DNA from: Serratia fonticola
Lineage (GTDB): Bacteria; Pseudomonadota; Gammaproteobacteria; Enterobacterales; Enterobacteriaceae
Reading direction: 5' to 3'
NCBI RefSeq assembly: GCF_001006005.1
Contig: NZ_CP011254.1
Coordinates: 3,100,001 to 3,164,000, forward strand
Length of the DNA: 64,000 bases
In this document: positions 54,029 through 62,910 of the stretch, in pieces
Layout: the number at the start of each line of letters is the position of its first letter
Numbering within the stretch: position 1 is the stretch's first letter
The notes under the pieces: generated by a model
Database searches by the model: none
Told to the model about the DNA's origin: nothing
The model's input: only the letters and a program-made list of their open reading frames with translations
Program-made: the position numbers and the translations under genes

Positions 54029-54799
54029 ATGAGCATCAGCAACAGCCATAAAAATGCGGTCGACCGCCAGTTTGGCGAACAGGCCAATGCCTACCTGACC
54101 AGTGCGGTACACGCGCAAGGGAAAGACCTGCAACGCCTGGCCAAGCTGTTGGCAGGCAGTACCGATGCCCGCTTGCTCGATCTGGGGTGTGGGGCAGGAC
54201 ACGCCAGCTTTACCGCTGCGGCCCATGTTGGGCAGGTGGTGGCGTACGATCTGTCGGCGCAGATGCTGACGGTGGTCGGCAACGCGGCGCAGGAAAAGGG
54301 ATTGGAGAATATTCAGCTGCAGCAGGGCGTAGCAGAGTCGTTACCCTTTGATGATGCCAGCTTTGACGTGGTGATCAGCCGCTACTCGGCACACCATTGG
54401 CACGATGTGGGTCGGGCACTGCGTGAAGTTAAACGGGTATTGAAGCCAGGCGGGCGAGCCATCTTTATGGATGTGGTTTCCCCGGGGCATCCGTTATTGG
54501 ATATTTATCTGCAAACGGTCGAAGTGCTGCGGGATACTTCGCACGTGCGCAACTATGCACCAGGTGAGTGGCTGAGCATGTTGACCGAGTCTGGGTTGTT
54601 GGTGCGGGAAGTCACGGCCGATCGTTTGGATCTGGAGTTCAGCAGTTGGGTGGCGCGGATGCGTACGCCTGAACATTTTGTCACGGCGATCCGTGCGTTA
54701 CAGCAGGGGGTAGCAGAAGACGTTAGCCAACACTTTGCGATTCAGGCCGACGGCTCATTTACCAGTGACATAATGATGTTCGAAGCGGTGAAAGGTTAA
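54029..54799 (+). CDS. yafE: SAM-dependent methyltransferase YafE
   Basis: A 256-residue class I methyltransferase. Motif I is LLDLGCGAGHASF near residue 48; SRYSAHHWHDV and FSSWVARMRTPE are shared with E. coli YafE. It resembles UbiE/ArsM-type enzymes, but the substrate is unknown. The start at 54029 has GGGAGC upstream. A perfect bidirectional terminator separates it from aqpZ. Confidence 0.88.
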   Translation: MSISNSHKNAVDRQFGEQANAYLTSAVHAQGKDLQRLAKLLAGSTDARLLDLGCGAGHASFTAAAHVGQVVAYDLSAQMLTVVGNAAQEKGLENIQLQQGVAESLPFDDASFDVVISRYSAHHWHDVGRALREVKRVLKPGGRAIFMDVVSPGHPLLDIYLQTVEVLRDTSHVRNYAPGEWLSMLTESGLLVREVTADRLDLEFSSWVARMRTPEHFVTAIRALQQGVAEDVSQHFAIQADGSFTSDIMMFEAVKG

Positions 54800-54801
54800 T
54801 A

Positions 54802-54833
54802 TTTCAGGGCAGCCGTTGCGGGCTGCCCTGAAA
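54802..54833. terminator. bidirectional terminator yafE/aqpZ
   Basis: TTTCAGGGCAGCC/GGCTGCCCTGAAA, 13-bp perfect stem with a GTTGCG loop between converging genes. Confidence 0.85.
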
Positions 54834-54841
54834 ATCGATGC

Positions 54842-55537
54842 TTACTTCTTGTCTTCTAACAGGCAACGGTAGATCAAACCACCGATAACACCGCCGATTA
54901 GCGGTACCAGCCAGAATACCCACAGCTGTTGCAACGCCCAGGTACCCTGGAAGATTGCCACGGCGGTACTACGTGCCGGGTTAACTGAGGTATTGGTAAC
55001 AGGAATACTGATCAGGTGGATCAGCGTCAACGCCAGGCCGATAGCCAAAGGCGCAAAGCCTGCCGGTGCGCGTTTATCGGTCGCACCATGGATAACGATC
55101 AGGAAGAATGCGGTCAGTACCAATTCAATAACGATGGCGGCCTGCAAAGAATAACCACCCGGTGAATGCTCGCCGTAGCCGTTAGAAGCAAAACCGCTGG
55201 CAGTTGCATCAAAGCCGGTTTTACCGCTGGCAACTAAATAAAGTACCGCGGCGGCAGCAATACCACCAATCACCTGGGCAACCACATAGGGAATAACATC
55301 TTTGGCAGGGAAACGGCCGCCTGCAAATAATCCCATAGTGACCGCTGGGTTAAAGTGCCCACCAGAAATATGGCCGACAGCATAGGCCATGGTTACCACG
55401 GTAAGGCCGAACGCTAAAGCCACACCAGCAAAACCAATACCTAATTGAGGAAACGCTGCGGCCAGCACTGCGCTACCGCAACCACCGAACACCAACCAAA
55501 AAGTACCGAAAAATTCGGCAAAAAGTCGCTTTGACAT
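54842..55537 (-). CDS. aqpZ: aquaporin Z
   Basis: A 231-residue, 6-helix inner-membrane water channel. Both NPA motifs are present (GGHFNPAVT and NTSVNPARS), with the H in [11 protein letters not shown] and R after NPA forming the narrow selectivity filter of aquaporins rather than glycerol channels. Start at 55537 ([12 protein letters not shown]), with GGATGGAG upstream; an earlier in-frame start is not conserved. Same length as E. coli AqpZ. Confidence 0.95.
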   Translation of the reverse strand: MSKRLFAEFFGTFWLVFGGCGSAVLAAAFPQLGIGFAGVALAFGLTVVTMAYAVGHISGGHFNPAVTMGLFAGGRFPAKDVIPYVVAQVIGGIAAAAVLYLVASGKTGFDATASGFASNGYGEHSPGGYSLQAAIVIELVLTAFFLIVIHGATDKRAPAGFAPLAIGLALTLIHLISIPVTNTSVNPARSTAVAIFQGTWALQQLWVFWLVPLIGGVIGGLIYRCLLEDKK

Positions 55538-55961
55538 AGACTCCATCCTGCTGGGGAAAAAACTAACGGGCGTTAGCACTAAAACTATAGAGCACCTTTT
55601 TAATATTGTAGTGGTCTAAAGCATAAATTTTCGCGCACACCTTCGATGACGGCCGGTATTAAAGCCCTATCTTTTTATTTTGTCTATGCGAAAGCGAGTA
55701 TTTTAAGAATTTATCTTATTTTTTGCTGTTTTTTTATCTTGGTGATGGGTAATTATCTTATTTTGTATAGGATTAATTCCGTGTTTTATTTTTAGTGTGG
55801 GTAAATTCTTATTTTTCAATTGGTTTTTATCACTCAATAATGAAGGGCTGATTGTTTATTTCTATTTGTTATCCGCTAATGTAGACCCGGCTGTCATGAA
55901 AGTGTCACTGTCGATGGTTAGGCTCTCAGGCTGTTACTTCCCCTTACAAAGAGTTAATGCT
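55538..55961. other. aqpZ - phytase-like divergent gap
   Basis: A 424-base, very AT-rich gap. It holds promoters for both genes and a Pho box at 55891-55908. No gene seen. Confidence 0.6.
55891..55908 (+). promoter_or_regulatory. Pho box
   Basis: CTGTCAT-GAAA-GTGTCAC: two 7-base PhoB half-sites with an 11-base period, very like the E. coli phoA box; a TAGGCT -10 candidate lies 10 bases beyond. Confidence 0.65.
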
Positions 55962-57323
55962 ATGAGAATCAAACCGCTTGGCGTGTTGTTGGCCTCTGTA
56001 TTACCGCTGTTGTCCCATGCTGCCGATATTGGCGTTGCTCGTTACAACGTCAGCTTTCCTGATGGCGATCGCGTGAGCTATTCCGGCGCTTTTGCCAGCC
56101 AGTTTCCCAATGGGCTACCGGTAGGGATTGGTTCCGGGCTGGTATTTAATGGCCAGGAAGGGGGGAATCTGCTGCTGACCACCGTGACCGATCGTGGCCC
56201 GAACGCCGATGCGCCAGCAATCGGCAAACAGGAGGCCAAGATTTTTGCCAACCCGGCTTTTGTTCCCCTATTGATGGAAATCCGTATTGGTGGCGGTAAG
56301 GCTATAGCCACCCAAGCGCGTCCTCTGCACGATGATAAAGGCCCTATAAGCGGCTTGCCGCTGCCTGGTAACCTGATTGGCTCAACGAATGAAGTGGCAT
56401 TGACGGATACGCTCAAGCCGCTGCCGAGTGACAAACGCGGGTTGGATACCGAAGGGATCACGCCAGACGGCAAAGGAGGCTATTGGCTGTGTGACGAATA
56501 TGGCCCCTTCCTGATCCATATCGATGGCCAGGGTAAAATTCTGGCGAAATATGGCCCAACGCCGTTAGCGGGGGAGCAGGCGGTTGCCAGCGGTCTGCCA
56601 AACATCATTAAATGGCGTCAACCGAACCGGGGTTTTGAAGGCGTAACTCGTTTGCCGGATGGGCGGATCCTGGCCGCGGTGCAGAGCACGCTGGATATCG
56701 ATGGCAAGAGCAAAAACCAGGCGCAGTTTACCCGTTTGGTCAGCTTTGACCCTGCCAGTGGCAAAACGGCCATGTATGGTTATCCGATCGATATCACCCG
56801 TTACCAGAAAGCCAAAGATGCCAAGATTGGCGATATCGTGGCGGTCGATAATCAACACATCCTGCTGATTGAACAGGGCGGTGACAAAGACAAACAGATG
56901 ATGAACAAGATCTATCTGGTTGATCTCAGCCAGGCCAGCGATCTGACATCGTTCGACGGCCAGGGCAAAGCGCTGGAATTTGCTGATGCCAGCGAACTGG
57001 CCAAGCGAGGGGTTAAGCTGGCCCAGAAACGTGAAGTGGCCGATCTGCGTAAACTGGGTTGGCAGCAGGAGAAGGTAGAAGGATTGGCGCTGATCGACAA
57101 CCGCACACTGGCGGTGATTAACGACAACGATTTTGGTTTGCAGGCCAAGCTGGTCAACGCCGAGCCTGAAGGGAAGAAGATTGGCGACTATCAGCTGGAT
57201 CAGCAAGGGAAGCTAAGTTTGGCAGGTAAACCGGTAAACACGACGATTGAATTGCGGCCATTGGAACAGCCAGAGTCCTTGAGCGAACTGTGGGTGTTAA
57301 CTCTGCCAGAGCCCTTGCGCTGA
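55962..57323 (+). CDS. phytase-like esterase (secreted)
   Basis: A 453-residue exported protein with the phytase-like/esterase beta-propeller domain (about 25-450). The signal peptide ends SHA-A near residue 20. Typical segments are TDRGPNADAP, LDTEGITPDGKGGYWLCDEYGPF and VEGLALIDNRTLAVINDNDFG, with acidic metal sites. It probably frees phosphate from organic esters in the periplasm; the Pho box upstream supports this. The start at 55962 gives the signal peptide; earlier in-frame starts read through the promoter. Confidence 0.83.
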   Translation: MRIKPLGVLLASVLPLLSHAADIGVARYNVSFPDGDRVSYSGAFASQFPNGLPVGIGSGLVFNGQEGGNLLLTTVTDRGPNADAPAIGKQEAKIFANPAFVPLLMEIRIGGGKAIATQARPLHDDKGPISGLPLPGNLIGSTNEVALTDTLKPLPSDKRGLDTEGITPDGKGGYWLCDEYGPFLIHIDGQGKILAKYGPTPLAGEQAVASGLPNIIKWRQPNRGFEGVTRLPDGRILAAVQSTLDIDGKSKNQAQFTRLVSFDPASGKTAMYGYPIDITRYQKAKDAKIGDIVAVDNQHILLIEQGGDKDKQMMNKIYLVDLSQASDLTSFDGQGKALEFADASELAKRGVKLAQKREVADLRKLGWQQEKVEGLALIDNRTLAVINDNDFGLQAKLVNAEPEGKKIGDYQLDQQGKLSLAGKPVNTTIELRPLEQPESLSELWVLTLPEPLR

Positions 57324-57357
57324 ACGGGCGTAGCAAGTCGATAGAGGAATGTCTGCC

Positions 57358-57389
57358 GGATAATTGGGCCAGGTTTGGCCCAATTATCC
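57358..57389 (+). terminator. terminator of the phytase-like gene
   Basis: GGATAATTGGGCCA/TGGCCCAATTATCC, 14-bp perfect stem, GGTT loop, 34 bases after the stop. Confidence 0.75.
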
Positions 57390-57657
57390 GTTGAGCGGAG
57401 CAGGGAGAAGGAAAATTGCTTTAAAATAAACCGGGTTATCTCAGTTGACTAAATATAATTATTAATTTTTTCAAATAGAGCGTAAAATTTGCGCTATAAA
57501 TAAAGTTATGCGCTATCAGGAAATACCCACTCTCACTTTCTCCTTATTTTGCTCACAATGATTGAGCTTCTTTACATTGGATGACGTCTGTTTTCAATGG
57601 TTAACGCATAATTAACCTCACTGAGAACGAGTTCAAATGATAATAACGGAGTCAATC

Positions 57658-57939
57658 ATGAAACTATTACCATGCATCGCAGCAGCACTGATCGCCACCG
57701 CTTCATTCTCCACCCTGGCCGCAACCATGGGCGCCAAACAGGTTGATAACACTCAAGCCAGCAGCATGCAGAGCATCGGCGTGGTGTCAGTTTCCGGTAT
57801 CAGCGGCTCACCGGATGACGCTATCCATGCGTTGAAACAAAAAGCGACTGAAGACGGCGCAACACACTATCGAATCATTGGCCTGGATAATCCAGGGGAT
57901 TCCAGCGCTTGGCGCGGTACGGCTGAAGTTTATCGTTAA
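57658..57939 (+). CDS. DUF1471 (YhcN/BhsA family) periplasmic protein
   Basis: A 93-residue exported protein: signal peptide (to about residue 23), then the DUF1471 domain with IGVVSVSG and the ending RGTAEVYR. Relatives (BhsA, McbA, YahO, YhcN) are stress-induced and affect biofilm or acid and peroxide tolerance. GGAG lies 6 bases ahead of the ATG. A long terminator follows. Confidence 0.82.
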   Translation: MKLLPCIAAALIATASFSTLAATMGAKQVDNTQASSMQSIGVVSVSGISGSPDDAIHALKQKATEDGATHYRIIGLDNPGDSSAWRGTAEVYR

Positions 57940-57992
57940 TTAATTCACGATAAATAGCTGAATGGCCAATTCGGTTGGCCAATATAATAGAC

Positions 57993-58053
57993 GGCTGCGG
58001 ATAATAATCTGTCCAATATTTTGTTGGTTGATTATTATCGCAGCCTTTTGGTT
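57993..58053 (+). terminator. terminator of the DUF1471 gene
   Basis: GGCTGCGGATAATAATC/GATTATTATCGCAGCC, a 16-bp stem with one bulge, followed by TTTTGGTTTTTT. A smaller TGGCCAA/TTGGCCA hairpin sits at 57963-57981. Confidence 0.75.
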
Positions 58054-58090
58054 TTTTATTTTATGATGCCCCGTTGCATTTGATTAACGA

Positions 58091-58552
58091 TCACAGCCGC
58101 TTTTCCATCACCACCACTTCGTCGCCATATTGCTGGCGGCGTTCAATAGTCTGCCAGCCCCAACCGGCGTACAACGCCTCGCTGTGATCGGTGATCAGAT
58201 GCAGAACGGGATGGTTGCGTTGTTGTGCCGCGCTGACGATCGCCTGCTCCAGGCGCTGGGCAATACCCTGCCGCCGATGATCCGGGTGTACAAAGACACC
58301 GGCCAACCAGGGGGAGAGATCCATGCGATGATGGTCGTCACTTGGCCACAGGCTGGCCATCCCCAGAGGGCGCTCGCCATCAATCAGCAGTAGCGTCAAG
58401 AAATCCTCGCTGGGTTTGCTGCACAAAGCAAAGCGTTGGCGGGTACGCTCCAGCGTACCGCCGCGTTGTGAGCCCCATTGGCCGAATGCCCAAGCGGCAC
58501 AGACGTCGGCAAAGTGTGGGTAGTCTGTCAGCGTAACAATCTGTTGAGCCAT
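58091..58552 (-). CDS. GNAT-family N-acetyltransferase
   Basis: A 153-residue GNAT enzyme. The acetyl-CoA loop is VHPDHRRQGIAQRL near residues 92-105; ALYAGWGW near the end is typical of the fold. Substrate unknown. The start at 58552 gives MAQQIVTLTDYP. It diverges from another GNAT gene 229 bases away. Confidence 0.82.
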   Translation of the reverse strand: MAQQIVTLTDYPHFADVCAAWAFGQWGSQRGGTLERTRQRFALCSKPSEDFLTLLLIDGERPLGMASLWPSDDHHRMDLSPWLAGVFVHPDHRRQGIAQRLEQAIVSAAQQRNHPVLHLITDHSEALYAGWGWQTIERRQQYGDEVVVMEKRL

Positions 58553-58684
58553 ATTTATCCCCCGGTGTTGTGATACCAATTTAGCCTGCAAGGCCGCAGC
58601 GTGGCGACTGCTTTTGGTTTTTTATCTGCTGATGTCGTTCTTGGAAAAGGAAGCCGTATCTTCGCTGTTGATTGAATATTTAAA

Positions 58685-58699
58685 TGAGAGTAATTATCA
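58685..58699. promoter_or_regulatory. Fur-like 7-1-7 sequence
   Basis: TGAGAGT-A-ATTATCA matches 12 of 14 positions of TGATAAT-N-ATTATCA, 83 bases ahead of the 58782 gene. Weak by eye. Confidence 0.3.
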
Positions 58700-58781
58700 T
58701 ATAGCACTTTATGGCGCTATTGGTGATTTCTGCCTGCGACAAAATCTGTTTAAATAGCCGGCCGCTAACCAGGAGCCAGAC

Positions 58782-59300
58782 ATGAGCCTGAAGCTACGCT
58801 TGGCACAACCGCAGGATATCCCGCAGTTGGTCGCGGTTGAACGTTCCGCCGCTCAGCTGTTTCGCCAGCAGCCAGAGTTACAGTTTATTGCCGAAGGCGA
58901 GGTGATGAGCCCGCAGCAGCACGTCGATTTTATCGAACAGCAGCAGGAGTGGGTGATGGCTAGCCCAACTGAGCAGATCGCCGGTTTTATCGCGGTGCAG
59001 CCATTTTCGCACAGCTGGCATATCGCCGAGCTTTCGGTTGCGGCCGATTGGCAGCGGCAAGGCGTGGGCAAGCGCCTGATCGAAGAGATTGCCGGCCTCG
59101 CCTTGCACCAAGGCATCCAACGGTTAACGCTAACGACGTTCGTGCAAGTGGCATGGAATGCACCTTATTACCAGCGCCTGGGCTTTCGCACCCTTCCTGT
59201 CGCGCGGCTGGATGCGTATCTACAGCATCTTCTGGCGCAGGAGGTAGAGCACGGGTTTGCTGCCAATAGCCGCTGTGCTATGGAATTTACACTATCGTAA
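58782..59300 (+). CDS. GNAT-family N-acetyltransferase
   Basis: A 172-residue GNAT enzyme of the PhnO/amino-group acetylase type. The acetyl-CoA motif is VAADWQRQGVGKRLIEEI near residues 86-103, and WNAPYYQRLGFRTL follows. CAGGAG precedes the ATG. The two GNAT proteins here are not close paralogues. Substrate unknown. Confidence 0.83.
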   Translation: MSLKLRLAQPQDIPQLVAVERSAAQLFRQQPELQFIAEGEVMSPQQHVDFIEQQQEWVMASPTEQIAGFIAVQPFSHSWHIAELSVAADWQRQGVGKRLIEEIAGLALHQGIQRLTLTTFVQVAWNAPYYQRLGFRTLPVARLDAYLQHLLAQEVEHGFAANSRCAMEFTLS

Positions 59301-59419
59301 AGATTGAAATACAGATTCAGGGCGGTATGATGAAGTTACAACGCCAACGCTCGATCGACCTGCGGGCAGCTTCGCAGGCAATCTAATGCATTCAGTCACC
59401 GCAAAAGGGACAACCCGTA

Positions 59420-59944
59420 ATGACACAAGCCATTTTTATGGTAGGAGCTCGTGGAGCAGGTAAAACCACGGTCGGCAGTGCATTGGCGCAGGCGCTGGGC
59501 TATCGGTTTATCGATACCGATCTGTTTATGCAGCAAACCACGCAAATGAGCGTAGCGGACATGGTTGCACAGGTGGGTTGGCAGGGTTTTCGCCAGCGCG
59601 AAACCCAGACCCTGCAAGCGGTAACCCAACCGTCAACCATAGTTGCCACCGGCGGCGGGGCGATCCTGGCCGAAGAGAACCGGCGTTTTATGCGTCAGCA
59701 TGGCACGGTGATCTACCTGCGTGCCCCAGCCAGCGTACTGGCGCAACGGTTGGCAGAGTTTCCGGAAGAGGGGCAGCGCCCAACGCTCACTGGCCGCCCT
59801 ATTGCAGAAGAAATGATGGAAGTATTGGCGGTACGTGAGGCTCTCTATCAGGAGGCCGCACACCATGTCATGGATGGTACCGCTAATCCCCAGCAGGTAG
59901 TCGAGCAAATCTTGGCGGTCTTGCAAGGCGAGGCGGTAAAGTAA
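59420..59944 (+). CDS. aroL: shikimate kinase II
   Basis: A 174-residue shikimate kinase, same length as E. coli AroL. Walker A is GARGAGKTT near residue 8, the shikimate-binding D34 and R58 regions are DTDLFM and GWQGFRQRE, and GGGAIL lies near 79. It phosphorylates shikimate (aromatic pathway step 5). No clear TyrR box (TGTAAA-N6-TTTACA) was found upstream. In E. coli yaiA follows directly; here two genes intervene. Confidence 0.94.
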   Translation: MTQAIFMVGARGAGKTTVGSALAQALGYRFIDTDLFMQQTTQMSVADMVAQVGWQGFRQRETQTLQAVTQPSTIVATGGGAILAEENRRFMRQHGTVIYLRAPASVLAQRLAEFPEEGQRPTLTGRPIAEEMMEVLAVREALYQEAAHHVMDGTANPQQVVEQILAVLQGEAVK

Positions 59945-60008
59945 CTTTCTCTGGCCACATCTTGTGCCACGATATCACTGACCAATCCCAACCAACTCGC
60001 TATGTGCT

Positions 60009-60032
60009 GTAGGGGCGCCGCATGCTGCGCCC
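60009..60032. repeat. A-type dispersed palindrome
   Basis: GTAGGGGCGC-CGCATGCT-GCGCCC, 65 bases after aroL; may also help terminate it. Confidence 0.7.
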
Positions 60033-60048
60033 GCTTAGCCTTATGCCG

Positions 60049-60768
60049 CTAAGTAAAATAAAGCCCTGGCGTTATGCCAAATCGCTGACGGAAGGCGGCA
60101 ATATAGGCGCTGACGTTATCATAGCCACATTCGTTGGCCACGTTAGCGACGGGCATACCGGCCGATAGCGCCTCCAACGAACGGATCACCCTGGCTTGTT
60201 GACGCCAGCGGGAAAAACTCATACCGGTTTCCTGCATAAAGCGTCGGCTAAGGGTGCGGGGGCTTAAACCCGCCCATGCAGCCCATTCACCTTGTTGGCG
60301 ATCATTGGCGGGATCGTTCAATAAGCCATAGGCAATTTTCAGCAACCGGGCATCTTGCGGCAGCGGTAGTTGCAGCGGTTCGGCCTCCTCGCTTCGCATC
60401 TCATCAAGCAGAACCTCCACCAAACGTTGTTGCGCCATGTCGAGCGGCGCAGAAAACTGTGCAATGCGTTCAACCAGCGCCGAGCTTAAGGCGTTGGCGG
60501 CGGTCAGGCGTGGCGTTGCCGCCAGTGTGTTGCAGCAGGCCTCAGGTAAATAGAGGATCCAGCCGATCACCTTGCCGCAGGCCAGCGCCTGATGAGGGCA
60601 GTGGGGCGGAAGCCAGCCAAGGTTACCGGCGGTCATCGCCCACTGCTGCCCCGCGGTTTCCAACATCATCATCCCGTGGCTCAACAGATAAACCTGCCCC
60701 TGTTGATGCTGATGCCAAGGCGTCAGGTGTTTTTTAGCGTGCAACAAACGTTCGCTGTGCAGTTTCAT
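60049..60768 (-). CDS. AraC-family regulator
   Basis: A 239-residue AraC-type regulator with a cupin sensor half (about 5-100, LTPWHQHQQGQVYLLSHG) and a C-terminal double helix-turn-helix (about 140-239; WAGLSPRTLSRRF, NECGYDNVSAYIAAFRQRFG). It diverges from a small NTF2-like gene 101 bases away, its likely target. Inducer unknown. Confidence 0.85.
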   Translation of the reverse strand: MKLHSERLLHAKKHLTPWHQHQQGQVYLLSHGMMMLETAGQQWAMTAGNLGWLPPHCPHQALACGKVIGWILYLPEACCNTLAATPRLTAANALSSALVERIAQFSAPLDMAQQRLVEVLLDEMRSEEAEPLQLPLPQDARLLKIAYGLLNDPANDRQQGEWAAWAGLSPRTLSRRFMQETGMSFSRWRQQARVIRSLEALSAGMPVANVANECGYDNVSAYIAAFRQRFGITPGLYFT

Positions 60769-60869
60769 CAGATTGGCCGATTAGCGTTATTGAATATCTT
60801 GATACGGTTATTATGCCATTACTGATTACCTTTATGCTCTTCGGACGCTATCACACCGGAGAAAACAGC

Positions 60870-61259
60870 ATGACTTACCAAACTCTTGTCCTGTCAGCTT
60901 TACAGCAAATTGTAGCCAACCCCGAACACCAGCCCGAGCTGATTGCCAAGCTGTTCAGCCGCCACTATCGCCAGACGGTGGATGGCCAGACGCTAGATTA
61001 CCCGCAGTTTATCCAGCATATGGCCTTGCTTAAACAGATCACCTGCAGCATGCAGCTTGAGATCCTCGCCATCGCCGCCGCCGGGGAAAATGTCTTCACC
61101 CATCATTGGGTGAATATTGAAAAACGTGATGGCAGCCAGAGCCAGATCAGGGTGTTGGCTCATTTCACCGTGCGTGATAGCCAGATCCAATCCTGTGTTG
61201 AATTGACGCAGCTGCTGGCCGGTGAACACCAGGATCGGGATTTGGGGTCGCGCCGATAA
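60870..61259 (+). CDS. SnoaL/NTF2-like small protein
   Basis: A 129-residue protein of the NTF2/SnoaL fold type, judged from length and the alternating strand pattern (THHWVNIEKRDGSQSQIRVLAHFTVRD trimmed: FTHHWVNI, VLAHFTV). Many members are small isomerases or binding proteins with no fixed function. The start at 60870 has GGAGA upstream. It is divergent from the AraC gene and separates aroL from yaiA. Confidence 0.65.
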   Translation: MTYQTLVLSALQQIVANPEHQPELIAKLFSRHYRQTVDGQTLDYPQFIQHMALLKQITCSMQLEILAIAAAGENVFTHHWVNIEKRDGSQSQIRVLAHFTVRDSQIQSCVELTQLLAGEHQDRDLGSRR

Positions 61260-61317
61260 CTGGCATTTCAGGGGGGTTGTCTATACTTAACCGCAGGTCA
61301 TCACACAGGAGAGCACT

Positions 61318-61512
61318 ATGCCGAGTAAACCTCCCTACCCGAGAACGGCGCGTATCAAGGCCGTAGACAAGGGCGAAGTGGGCAAGCAGGTTCGTTGGTA
61401 TGAGCTACGGGCCGATCACCCCAAACCCGATACGCTGATCAGCGAGCACGAAACCGAGCGGGAAGCGTTAGATGCCAAGCGGCGTTACGAGGATGAAAAC
61501 CTGGGCGAATAG
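61318..61512 (+). CDS. yaiA: YaiA-like small protein
   Basis: A 64-residue protein matching E. coli YaiA: start [11 protein letters not shown], core [18 protein letters not shown], ending [10 protein letters not shown]. Function is unknown; E. coli YaiA lies in the aroL operon. AGGAGAG precedes the ATG. A short hairpin with T-run ends it. Confidence 0.88.
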   Translation: MPSKPPYPRTARIKAVDKGEVGKQVRWYELRADHPKPDTLISEHETEREALDAKRRYEDENLGE

Positions 61513-61533
61513 CCTGCGGTGTCATAACAAGTT

Positions 61534-61556
61534 GCCGGTATAAACCGGCTTCATTT
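61534..61556 (+). terminator. yaiA terminator
   Basis: GCCGGT-ATAA-ACCGGC followed by TTCATTTTTTC. Confidence 0.65.
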
Positions 61557-61891
61557 TTTCAACTGCGTTGTGCTATCCATGACCGGTCTTCCCCCGCATT
61601 TGGGTCCATCCTCATCATTCTGTTCGAGACTTCTCTCGCTATTGGTATCTTACGCAATCTTTTAATAGCGGCATCCGCCGCGCTGATGACTTGGTGAATA
61701 TTGGTATCTTATGCTGATATTGACGCTGAAAGACGGACATATGCCAATCATCTCGGAAAATGACTTTGCGATCTGTGCAGTATTTTCAATATTAAAGCAT
61801 CATTCGCTGTAATTTCGCTGTGTGATAAAAATAAACTGCTTGACGATAAGTGGTGTGGGTTTTAGGTTTCTAAATATCGATTGGGAACTGG

Positions 61892-61908
61892 GTTCCATAT
61901 AATGGAAC
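61892..61908. promoter_or_regulatory. IclR-type operator 1
   Basis: GTTCCAT-ATA-ATGGAAC, perfect 7-bp arms, overlapping the ribosome binding region of the IclR gene. A similar site lies at 62827. Confidence 0.6.
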
Positions 61909-61918
61909 AAGGCGAGCC

Positions 61919-62692
61919 ATGACTACCTTGGAAAATGCTGCTGCGGTATTAAAACTATTTTCTCAACGGCAGATAACGCATGGCCAAGGGGGGATTTCTT
62001 TTACTGATGTCGTCGAAAGGTTGAGGTTGCCAAAAAGCACCGTTTCGCGTCTGCTACAAACGATGGAAAGCCAGGGGCTTTTAGAGCGGGATCCGCAAAG
62101 CCGTCAGTACCATATTGGCTATCTGCTGCTTGGGGTGGCCAGCCATTATCTTTCCACTCCGCTGGTGGAAAGTGCCACGGCGGCGATGATGCAGCTTAAT
62201 CAGTTAACCTTCTGTACCGGCTATATATCGATGTTGGAGGGGCGGGAGAATTGGGTGATGCGTACGCTGCCTGGCCGCCATTTTTTGCAGGTGGTGACAC
62301 CGGTGGGGGCCAGTTCGCCAGCGGCAGAAACCTCTGTGGGGCGCGCGATACTTGCGCGAGAAAGTGATGAGCAGGTGCGTGAGCGGTTTGCTGCTGGCTA
62401 CCAGGTCGCTTCGGCAAACTCTCCAAAAACGCTGGAGGCGTTGCTGCAAAAGTTGGCAACCATCCGGCAGCAGGGCTGGTCATTGGCCCGTAACGAAACG
62501 CTGCCGGGTATCAGTTCATTGGCAACCTCGGTGATGAATAAGCACCGCAGTGAGACGGTGGGATTATGTCTTTCTTTCCCCTCACAAGCCGAGGATCAGC
62601 CTTATTCTCCCCAGGTGCTTGAGGCATTAATGACGGTTTCCCGACAACTGGCAGAAAAACTCGGTGATGACTATTGGCAAGAGATCAAATAG
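61919..62692 (+). CDS. IclR-family regulator
   Basis: A 257-residue IclR regulator: N-terminal winged helix (about 5-65, FTDVVERLRLPKSTVSRLLQTME) and a C-terminal effector domain (about 85-250, with SSPAAETSVGRAIL and GISSLATSV). It sits 218 bases ahead of an OPT transporter gene, with similar operators ahead of both, so it probably represses both. Effector unknown. Confidence 0.87.
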   Translation: MTTLENAAAVLKLFSQRQITHGQGGISFTDVVERLRLPKSTVSRLLQTMESQGLLERDPQSRQYHIGYLLLGVASHYLSTPLVESATAAMMQLNQLTFCTGYISMLEGRENWVMRTLPGRHFLQVVTPVGASSPAAETSVGRAILARESDEQVRERFAAGYQVASANSPKTLEALLQKLATIRQQGWSLARNETLPGISSLATSVMNKHRSETVGLCLSFPSQAEDQPYSPQVLEALMTVSRQLAEKLGDDYWQEIK

Positions 62693-62826
62693 CTCACCGT
62701 AAACCGGCTTTATTAGCGCGCCAACACCAGGGCATGTCGCTGATTAGTTAATAGCAGAGGGAGTTATTCTGCCATTAATGTGGTGTGGCCAAGGCAGGCA
62801 CTAAATAATTTATTTCACCGCGTAGA

Positions 62827-62843
62827 GTTTCGAATAATGGAAC
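62827..62843. promoter_or_regulatory. IclR-type operator 2
   Basis: GTTTCGA-ATA-ATGGAAC shares 14 of 17 bases with operator 1 and extends to AGAGTT/AACTCT arms at 62824-62846. Confidence 0.55.
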
Positions 62844-62910
62844 TCTATCGGAAATCCGTGTCCGAAATATTATTTTTGCCATTTAGCAGGGATATTCACA
62901 GGGTGGATTT

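Larger units (their letters stand above)
61513..61918. other. gap before the IclR gene
   Basis: A 406-base gap: the yaiA terminator, a 16-base direct repeat (TATTGGTATCTTAYGC at 61640 and 61699), and the IclR-type operator at 61892. No gene seen. Confidence 0.6.

Noticed and set aside
59301..59419. A TyrR box ahead of aroL
   Set aside because: No TGTAAA-N6-TTTACA-like sequence is visible.
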